Source: a virus. Taken from it: a stretch of DNA of 25,322 bases. Positions 7,661 through 18,300 of the stretch are shown here, in pieces. The stretch is taken from IMG/VR virus record IMGVR_UViG_3300023108_000134, positions 1 through 25,322 of that record; one strand, 5' to 3'. Under the pieces are notes generated by a model. It searched no databases and was not told the DNA's origin. It was given only the letters and a program-made list of their open reading frames with translations. The position numbers were made by a program, and so were the translations under genes. Numbering within the stretch: the stretch's first letter is position 1; each line of letters begins with the position of its first letter.

Positions 7661-9376
7661 ATGGCTGATTATACACCAAATCCTAAAGACATTCCTAACT
7701 ACACACAATCAGGTGCGCAGAATATTGATGTTGGAAAAAGACCAGCAAGTGACTTGTTGCCTAATATTTTCCAAACTGAAACAAATAAAAGATTCTTAGA
7801 CAGTACACTTGATCAACTTTTAAGTAGTGGCAGTACAGAAACAATTAACACGTACTGGGGACGTATTAGTGGTAAAAGTTATCAGCCAGGTAGTGATGTT
7901 TATAATCCAGAGCACAGTGCAAACAGGGTAAACTATCAGTTTGCGCCTGGTATTGCTGTTACTGAAGGTGACACTGCAACCAGTGTTAATACATACATCA
8001 GTTTACTAAACAATTTAGAACGTCATGGTGTAGATGTAAGCAACATAGACGCAGTGACCAGTGATCCATCACAAGTACTTGCATTGCCAATTAATATTGA
8101 TATGTTTGTAAACTTTACAAAATATTACTGGATGCAAGATGATGCACCTATCTGTGTTATTAATCCTACCAGCAGTGATCCAATTAATATTGATAGAATT
8201 ATAGATCTCAGCAACTATACTACTCCCGTACTATCAAATGGTAAAACATTAACTTTCTACAATGGTATGCGAGTGCAGTTTACTGGCAGTAATGTTTCCA
8301 GTACCAGTGGAGATTATGCAGTTGACAACATTTACTTTGTATGTGGTGTTGGTACTAAAAACATTGAACTTGTACTAGCAGTTAACAGTAACGGTGATGT
8401 AGAATACAATCACACAATGCCGTATACTCCAAGACTACCAAGTGGTTGGAGTCAAGAGGCATGGGATAGTACACTCTGGGATTACAGTGAGCTTAAGAAC
8501 ATCATTAAAGAATATGTTGTAATGGAACGCAATGCAACAGATAGAAATGCCTGGGCACGTTGTAACCAGTGGGTAAGTGAAACAGCATTGCTGGAAACAA
8601 TTGCATATGCTGAACTAGAAGTAACTGATTACTTGACTACAGAAAATCGTGCTGTTAGGCCAATTATTGAATTTGAAAAAGATATTGAGTTATTTAACTT
8701 TGGTACAACACCTATTGCAGATGTACAACACCTTATTACTGATGTTACTGATCCAACGACACAAATTATTAATCAGGCATCTTATACCAATAACGATGTA
8801 GCACTAGTAGATGGTGACAGAGTTTTATTTTTAAATGCTGGCAGTTACAGCAACAACATTTATGAAGTAAGTGGAGCAAGTATTGGTTCACTTATTTTAA
8901 CTGAAGTTGAAAACAATAGTACGTTCTCCAATGGAGATAAAGTACTTGCTATTCACGCTACTTTTGATGCCGATAACGGTAGTGAACTATATTGGGGAGG
9001 TAGCTGGACAAAAGGACAGCAAAAAACATATCGTGGTCAAAGCCCACTGTTTATGTTGTACAACAATGAAGGCTTGGAAATTTCCCCCAATAATTTTGTT
9101 GACAATGATTTTGACGGTGATCCTATTTTTGAATACATTCACAACAGTGCTGGTGTATTTGATCCAGAGTTGGGCTTTGCTCCAAAATACAACAGTCAAA
9201 ATAATAATAATGATCTTGAATTCCACTTTACTCTTGGCAGTAAAAGATATAATCTTGATGTCGGTAGTGAAAATGCTAGAGAAATTTCGGCGACTATTAC
9301 TACTATAAAAAAGATACACAGGAATATGACAATTGCTGGGCACCAATTGCTGGCGGCCAACGCACACGTCTATTAA
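7661..9376 (+). CDS. N-terminal reading frame of giant baseplate/tail structural protein
   Basis: Read without a shift, this frame gives 571 residues. It starts after AAGGA (7645-7649). Its N-terminus (KRPASDLLPNIFQTETNKRF, LDSTLDQLLSSGS, TYWGRISGKSYQPGSDVY) is of a type often seen in large virion proteins next to gp6 in marine T4-like phages. PINIDMFVNFTKYYWMQ, SQEAWDSTLWDYSE and GGSWTKGQQKTYRGQSPLF follow. The last 25-30 residues look unlike the rest and use codons rare here, and the sequence continues sensibly in the -1 frame to 18432. I therefore read it as the first part of one protein completed by a frame change near 9282-9313, either programmed or an indel. It occupies the place of T4 gp7/gp8 (wedge periphery), but homology to those was not recognised. 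Confidence 0.75.
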   Translation: MADYTPNPKDIPNYTQSGAQNIDVGKRPASDLLPNIFQTETNKRFLDSTLDQLLSSGSTETINTYWGRISGKSYQPGSDVYNPEHSANRVNYQFAPGIAVTEGDTATSVNTYISLLNNLERHGVDVSNIDAVTSDPSQVLALPINIDMFVNFTKYYWMQDDAPICVINPTSSDPINIDRIIDLSNYTTPVLSNGKTLTFYNGMRVQFTGSNVSSTSGDYAVDNIYFVCGVGTKNIELVLAVNSNGDVEYNHTMPYTPRLPSGWSQEAWDSTLWDYSELKNIIKEYVVMERNATDRNAWARCNQWVSETALLETIAYAELEVTDYLTTENRAVRPIIEFEKDIELFNFGTTPIADVQHLITDVTDPTTQIINQASYTNNDVALVDGDRVLFLNAGSYSNNIYEVSGASIGSLILTEVENNSTFSNGDKVLAIHATFDADNGSELYWGGSWTKGQQKTYRGQSPLFMLYNNEGLEISPNNFVDNDFDGDPIFEYIHNSAGVFDPELGFAPKYNSQNNNNDLEFHFTLGSKRYNLDVGSENAREISATITTIKKIHRNMTIAGHQLLAANAHVY

Positions 9377-12300
9377 AAACACATATTGTAGAAACTGATG
9401 CTGCTACACTGAATGTAAAAATAGACAGTAGTGCATATGATCGCAGTAAAACATATGCTGTTAGTTTAGTCAATGGAAAATATGACTGGATGATTGAAAG
9501 TTATACTAATATTGATACTATTGGAGACAGAAATCCAAGTTTGGTATTTGTTCCTGGCGAATCATACACAATTAAAAATGCAGTTGCACATGGATTAGAA
9601 TTTGTAGATCCATACGGCACTACTGTAAATATTTCTGTAACTGTAACTGGTATTGACAGTACTGTTGTTATTGATCCCAGTTATGCCTACAGCACAGTTT
9701 ATTATAGAAACACAACAGACAACACTATTAATGGTAGAATATTCCTAAACGACAACAACCAAAATACATTGTTAGTTTATAAAAATGGCACTCGTGTACA
9801 AGATACTGACTACACATTAGCATCAAATATTATTACATTTACAAATGTAAAAGAAAATGATGTAATTGAAATCAGCTATGTTGCAAATGAAAAAGTAGTA
9901 AACGACATTTATGATGTTTCGCCAGGTATGAAATACAACCCAACCAATGACGTGGTTGACGTTGTAAGTTTTAGTAACTTGTTTAACCACCTGGAAAATC
10001 AATTGTTAGGTATGCCTGGTTTTGATGGTAACGTATTTGGTAATAACAATTATGGACAAATACCACGTAATCATTATTATGGTGGTACAATCAGAAAGCA
10101 GCCATACAGTGTCGCTAAACTAGCACAGTTAATCAACAGTAATACAACAAATCCATTCAATGGATTAGTAAGTGTTGCTAGAGATTATGCAAACTTTAAA
10201 ACATACTTCATTAATAAAATAAGACAATTGTGGAAAACTGAAAGTGATAAAACAGTACGTGAGCTTGTTAATGAAGCACTAAGACAGATCAATATTGGTA
10301 AAAATAGCACTTTTAAATATGCAAAAAGTGATATGCTATATTATGACAACTATTATGAAGACAGCTTCTATGTTGACAATACTACCAATATCTTTACGTT
10401 GTCTAACAGCCTTAATAAGATTAAAGATATCCAAAACCATATTCAAGTTTGGGTTTATGATTATAATGGTACACGTTATGTCTGGAGACCACTAGAACGT
10501 GATGTTGACTATACAGTTAGTGTTGATATTTTAACACTTAACTTTACACCAACATTAGATGGTAGCAGTACGCCTGCACAGTTAAAGGTAAATTGGTATA
10601 AAACAGACAATAACAGTTTTGTTCCACCAAGCACAGTTAAGTTGGGTTTCGAAAAAGCACACACTGTTGAAATTCGTGGTAACATACTGTACATGCATGA
10701 CGGAAGTAGCTATGAATGTACTGGTACAGAGTTTTATGATCCTTATAGTTCTGACTTTGATGTTGTTGCTGCGGCGTTATTAGATTTAGACCTAAGAATT
10801 TACAACAACTTGGTTAGCGAACATGAAAATGTTTACAATTTGTCATCACTGTTACCTAATCCACATATTAATAATATTTCACAAGACTGGAATGATACTC
10901 GTGTAATACTTGATGATTGGTATAATCGCTGGGCAGAAAAGAACAATGTAAATGGGTTTAATGATGCAAGTTATTATGACGTAAATGATAAATTTACCTG
11001 GAACTATAGCAGTGTTGGACCAGGCATTGGTGGTTGGAGAGGTATTTACTTCTACTACTTTAAATCAGACAGACCAGACTGGTGGCCTTGGAGAATGCTT
11101 GGACATAATACAAAGCCTGCTTGGTGGGATACATATTACAGCTGGACAGATCCTACAAAGCGAGCAGCACTAATTGCAGCACTGGACTCTGGTCTAGTTA
11201 ATCCAATTACCAATACATATGACATTAATTTTGCATACAAAAATTATGACTTTAATAATAACACACTGGTTACTACAACAGGCACACTGAATGATCCTGT
11301 AACAGCAAACGTAGTAACAGCACCAAGTGCTATCAATGCAAGCAAGAACTTTGAGTTTGGTGACTGGGGACCTTATGAAGATGCCTGGAGACGTACTAGT
11401 GATTGCCAGTTTGCATTAGTTGATTTAGCAATGACGCTAAAGCCGTTTAAAGCACACGAAACGTTCTGGAAAATGAACTACATTAGTGAAAACACAGCTC
11501 TTGCTACAAAATACAAACAACTATTTTACACTGAAGAAAGAACAATTAACAGTTTAGTCAGCAACAGTAAAATACATTTGAGAGAATTCCAAGATGGCAT
11601 CATTGATGAGTTGGAAATTATTTCAGGTGGTACTGGTTACAATAACAGTAGCATTGTTGAATTTACATCTAATTATATCAAGCCTGCACAAGTTGCACTA
11701 CGTGTATCTGGTGGCAGCGTAGTTGCTGCTAGTATACTTGATCCAGGTGAAGGTTATAATTTTGATATTACCAGCAGTGTATCAGGCCCGTTAGGTAGCG
11801 GTGGCGCTGAAATCAAAGGGCTAGTAAATGATGGTGTTAAAGAAACAATACTTGGACTTAACAATGTTATTGTAGAATGGGCAACTGATTACGGTGTACA
11901 CAGCGATGACATTACTACAATGCTTAACAAAACCAAAGCACAAATGATGTTACACGTTGGTGGTTATACTGACAGTAATATACTTGAAGTTAGTATTGAC
12001 AGTAGTTATCAGAACGGTAGAGTTAGTATCCCAAGTCAAGACTACAGTATTGTACTAAACAAAAGTGCACCTGTAAAGAGTATTTTTTATAGTGGTGTTA
12101 AAGTATCTAAAGACAGTGGCAAGTATACTGTAACTGGATTTAATCAAAATAATCGTACATTTACACACGTACTGCCAAGCAAAGGCGGTACAACAGTAAA
12201 AGAAGAAGTTGGCAACTTATCTATTGCTAGATATTTAAAATACAGTAACACACAAGAAACTATAAGTTATGGTACTGTATTCAGCAAGCGTCAAGACTTG

Positions 12301-15300
12301 TATAACTTCCTATTAGGTTTAGGCGAGTACTATGAGCAGCAAGGCTTCCGTGTAAGTGAAAGCTGGAGAAGTGACGCTAAACGTGTTGTAGAGTGGAGTT
12401 TAAGTGCAGATGACGGTGACGAGTTTACCGTTAATGGTTACGATAACAGTATTGTTTTTGAGCAAGGCACTATTGGTTTTGTAGAAAATACCAGTGTAAT
12501 TTATGACGGCACTAGTAATATTATTGACAGTGACAACAACAGTGTATCAAGTAAAGATATGCTTATACTTCGCAGTGACACCAGTACAGAGTTTAGCAAA
12601 AAAGATGGAACACAAATTTATGGGTTAAGAGTTAATGTTGTTGAGTATGAGCATGTGATTAGTTTCAGCAATGTTACACAATTTAATGACTTAATTTTTG
12701 ATCCAGTGTTGGGTATTGCACAAAACAGAATCAAACTGGAAGGCGAAAGAACACGCAATTGGAATGGTAAAATTGAAGCACCTGGGTATTTGGTGCGTAC
12801 TGCTGGTATTGTTAAAAACTTGGAATCAAGTGTACGTGAAATTGAACGTGATTATGTTAACAGCCAAAGTAAAGCACTGAGCAAACTTACAAGACAAACA
12901 AGTAGATTTAATGTTGGTTACAGCCAGCCTACATACTTGACAAATACATTTGTAGAAGATAACACTGCATATGAATTTGGTAAGGGTCTGCGCAATTACA
13001 AAGGTACAAAACATACTATTGATAGTTTCTTGAAAAACAAGAATCTGTTTGCTACAGTGCCAAGTCATTTGGTAAGTGAAGAGTGGATGATCCGCATGGG
13101 TGATTACGGTGATAAGAAAAAACGTGATCCTATTGAGATTGAACTATCTCCAGACTTGGTAAGAAGTAATCCACAGTCTATCAAATTTAGTCCTGGTACA
13201 GTTTATGATTTACCTGGTGACGAAGTTATTGACATCAGTGCAACCAACAATAAAATTATCAGTGGCTTTAAAACAGATCCTTTTGAAACATTGCCATCAC
13301 AGTTTAACAACAACACTAGTTTAACACTTAGTGAAGTATTTGAAGATCATCTTAAAACAAGCGGATTGCCATTGGAAACTGAAGTAGACATTAAATTAAA
13401 AAGTGTTGATAATCTTCAAGATGCATATGACCCAACTGCGGATTATGCAAATATTTCTACTTGGAGAAATGACGTAAGTTATAAAATTGGTGATCAAGTA
13501 CGTTATGAAGGTAAAGTTTATCAGTGTCTAGTTAATAGTACTGGATTAACTAACGTTAACGATCCTATTACTAGTAGAGGTACCAAGATTAGTCCTACTA
13601 TACCAAGTACAACACCTAATATTTCACTAGTGTTGAATGGTACAAGTATTAATTTTTATAAAACTGCAACAAGTACACTGTTTGATACAATTGTTGTGGA
13701 CGGTACTGAAACCAATCCTACAGCACCAAATGGTTCTACAGTAATTATTGATGGTGTTACAATTGAGTTTTTAGAAACACAAACACTTACAAACTATGCT
13801 CCGATTACTGTTACTGGTACAGTAGGTAACCCGGTAATTACTGGTACCCCTGGTGAAACATTGATTATTGACGGTACAGCAGTTAATTTTACTGAAACAG
13901 TTAGTAACACAGTAAATGTTAGTGCCCTCAGTGCAATCAGTAGTGCAATTGAACCGCACTTGGCAAGTGGCTCTAGTACAACACTTGCAACTAATTATAT
14001 CAATGCTTGGAACAATTTAAGAACAACATACATTAGTTTGTTTAGTGAATCAGACTGGATTAATTTCCTAGTAAATGATTATTTTACCGGTACATATGTA
14101 AACACTGGTTGGAATACAACAGAAGCAAGTAACAACAGTGCAAGTAGTTTCGGTGCAGAGATGACAGCCGTTGCAAACGCAGAGTATGCAATTTACAATG
14201 CAATCTATGGGACAAGTTTAACGCCGTTTACTGCATTGCCACAAGAAGCAGATCTTATCAGTAAACTAACAAGTTCACAGAATTTCCTAGATTGGGTTGC
14301 ATTGCTTAAACTTGGTGGACAAGTATTAACAAGTACAACTGTTAGCTCTAGTACTACAACCGCTGCACGAGAATGGACAACAGACGAAATTGTACAGGAA
14401 ATTAACGATACACTAACTGCCGCAGGTAATACTGTTACTGTTGCAAGTAAAGAAGCAGTAACTAATAGATTAAAAATTGTTAAAACTGCAAGTGCAAGCA
14501 GCACCAGTTTAATAATTGGTGCAGGCGGATCAAATACAGAAGTAGGGTTCCCTGTAACAAGTACAACTTATGACAGTGTTGTCACAACCACTGTACAGGG
14601 AAGAGATGCAACAGTAACAGAAATTTCTGATACAATTAATAATGCAAGTATTGTTGGTGTAAATGCCAGTGTAGTAAACAACGTATTGCGTTTACAAAGC
14701 TCTAATCAGACCATGGTAATTGGTGCTGGTACTGCTAATGCTGACATTGGATTAGGTCAAGGCACATATACTCCAAGTCAGCAAAGTACTACCACTGTAC
14801 CAGTAGAGCTACAGTTGTTTGATGTTGTACAGCAAATCAATACTTCTGGTATTACTGGCGTAACCGCAGCAAACGTTAATAACGTAGTAGTTATTACATG
14901 TACAGAACCTACACTTACAATAGGTGATGATAGTGTTAGTACTGCTAACACATATCTTGGTTTAATTAGCGGAACATATACTGGTGAAACTGCGGTGTCA
15001 AATACATTTGATTCAACAGAGTGGCAAGAAGTAGTTGATCCAGCAATACAGAATATCATGGTTATTGATAACATTGGCTCAAGTCAAGATTATTCAAGAC
15101 TAAATGGTTACATGGTTTACCAAGTAATGGATTTTGGAATTGAAATTGATGAAATTTGTGCTGGTGAAGAAAGCGGAGACGATGCACTTATCAAGTTAGG
15201 TGGTAACTACAACATCACACGTGGTGATTATGTTATGGTTCTAAACAGTGCATGTTTACCAGAAATTGATGGTATCCATCAAGTTACAGGCACTCAAACA

Positions 15301-18300
15301 GATTCAATTACAGGACTTACGCAATATATCTTTGTTGATGAATTTATTGAAGATATAGGTTACGGTGGTAAGTTGTTACTGGTGCGTCCAGTAAGATTTA
15401 ACAATAATGTTGATATGGAAAATACATTAAGTAGTAACAGATATGTTATTGGTACAAATGGCTGGTTACCTGACATGTATGCATATGTTGACAATGTTTT
15501 TGAAACTGTAATTACATATGACAGTAATAATAATCAGATCCAAGTACAACAACCAACAAATGTTGGAGGTGTTTATCAAGCATACTATGATACTGATATA
15601 GGCGGCATGTCCTTTAATAAAATTAGATCACAAAATATCACTAAAGCGGATAATACCAAAATTGCCAATGTAAAAGTATATAATCCAGAAACAAATGCTA
15701 ATACGCATATGTTGGAAGTTTTTGATCCTGCAAAAGGAATATTGCCTGGTGTTGCTAAGGCTGAAATAGATTTAATTCAGGATACTGATATTGCTGAATA
15801 CAACAGTACTACAGACGAAAACTTTACTACTAGTGATATTACATACTGGGGTAAAGAAAAAGTAGGCACTGTATGGTGGGATATTAATAATGCAGTATAC
15901 TGGGAATATGAGCAAGGAAGTCAGGCTTATATGCAAAGTAAATGGGGAGAGCTATACCCAACAAGTACAATTGATGTGTATGAATGGACAAAATCTCCAG
16001 TGTTACCAGATCAATATGCTGATGCAGTGGCTAGTGGTACAATTGTTGATGGTGTAGAACTAACTGGTGAACCATATTTTACTATTGATATCTTTAATGA
16101 CATTGCATACTACTGGAGCGATGAGATCGTTCTTAACCCTAAAACAAATCAAGAAGAAACTTACTATTACTTCTGGGTTAAGAATAAAACAACTAAACCA
16201 AATAAAAATCGCAAGTATAGTGTAAATCAAATCAGTAATATTATAGAAAACCCAGAATCATTTGGGTTTAACTGGTGTGCAGCGGCAGGAACTGACACTA
16301 TAATGTTAAGCAACTTGTCTGATCTACTGACTTATCCAAGCAGTGTTGTACAAGTCAATTTCCGTAATGATGATATTGATTTACATAGAGAATATATCCT
16401 ATTAGGTGAAGACGACCCAACAGTTGTTATTCCTGAATGGCTACATATTGGACTACGTGACAGCATTAGTGGTGCTAGTGAAAACATTGTAACAGCACAG
16501 TACTTGACATGGCAAAACAGTGTGTCTTATGACAAGTTTGACATTGTCAAAGGACCAGATGGATATTTTTACAGTGCTAAAGACTTCAATACTGGACAAA
16601 CACCTGCAAGTAGTTTGGACTATTGGAAGCGTATATACGGTGCTGTAGATAATCCTGATGGAGTATTTGACACTAGCAATGTTGTTCAGTATAATAGTCC
16701 ACTTGCTGTTCCAGATTTCCGTTTACACAGACTAGCACAATATGGTAACATGGTCAGACCAAGACAAAGTTGGTTTAAGGATGTACAAGAAGCAAGACGT
16801 GTATTAGTTGACAAGTTAAACAGACAATTCTTAAATATCAACCTTGTAGATACTGTTAAAGACTGGGGTACAGTGTTAAACAGCATTGTTGATATTGATG
16901 GATATCAGTATGACATACGCAAGTATTGGAAGTGGGCAGATTGGGTTGCGCCAGGGTATACACCAGGTAGCAGTATCAGTTACAGTGTACCACGTGCTGG
17001 TGATTTAACAACTGGCGAACTAGGTGAATATGTACGTGTACAAATCAGTCAAGATGGTGACGGTGTTAACCGTGAGCAAGTATTTGAATATACTACACAT
17101 GGCTGGCAGCTAGTTTATAAACAAAAAGGTACAATCCAGTTTACTGATTTGCTATGGAACTATGGCAAACATGATTATGGATGGGATAATGGCGCCTGGG
17201 ATTATCAGCCCTGGGATATCAGTCCTGCAGGACTGTTGTTTAACATTCTTGATACGATCAGAAATACAATCTTTATTGGCCAGTTTAAGTCTTACTACAC
17301 TGATATGTGGTTTACAATGTTAAATTATGTTAACAGTGAGCAAAATAATCTTGACTGGGCGTTTAAATCAACGTATATTAAAATGTATATCAAGCATACA
17401 TTAGAGAAGCAGACAAGTCTGTTTGTTGTTGAAAGAGAACAAGACTTGTTTGATTTTATTAATAATGCTAAACCGTTCCATACTAAATTGCGTGATACAC
17501 TATTCCAGCGTGATGCAGATGACGAAGTAAACTTGACAATTACAAGTTCACATGATCCTGTAATCACACTACGCTATAATGATCACAGTGACAGTGTATG
17601 GAGTGAAAATATTTTAAGTGGTGGTGGATTTGCAGATACACCAACTGGCAATATTGATTATAGTACATTTGTTGGCAACGGTGCAACAGTAGAATTAACC
17701 ACTACTAGTGATAACAATACAATTACTGTTGATAATACTCAGATACTATCTGACGGATCTACAACAGTTACAACAATAATTAGCAATGTTACTAGTGATG
17801 ATACATTAACCACTAGTGATAGTACAGAGTTGCTAGCAGATGGTAGTTCGTTGTCAATAACAAACTTACCTTTAGGATACGTTTATGAAGGTAATAGTTT
17901 TGCCCAGCCTGAGTATATGGGACATGCACCAGAACATTACGTAGCATCCATTAACGAGGCAGTAGAAATTAAAGTAGATACAAACAGATCAGGAAGTACT
18001 GTAGATACAGATAGTCGTAGTTTCCGTATGTTCATGGATAACCGCGGCAGATTTGAAAGCAGTATAATCAAACTTACTGCTGAAATTGCAAGTGATGTAA
18101 GCAGTACTGATACCAGTATTGAACTAACTGATACTAGTATGTTTACTGGTGGACACAGTCAAGTTTGGATTAATGGTGAATTAATAGAGTTTTCAAATAT
18201 TGAAAATAATACATTGATTGGTTGTATTCGTGGCATTGGTGGCACAAGTAACAGACGTCACAGCGGTGGTGATACTGTTTACTTGGCTGGTTGGGAAACA

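Noticed and set aside
8907-9308. Plus-strand frame of 133 codons just before the frame junction
   Set aside because: It is in the third frame, Leu/Ile-rich without domain pattern, and lies inside the well-supported 7661 frame.
9490-9492. ATG at 9490 as the true start of a separate 2,980-residue protein
   Set aside because: No ribosome binding site precedes it, and the codons upstream in the same frame (from 9280) read as typical protein.
14205-14504. Minus-strand open frame with a Leu/Val/Ala-rich product
   Set aside because: It is antisense to the repeat-rich insert; the apparent hydrophobicity is the complement of Thr/Ser-rich codons.
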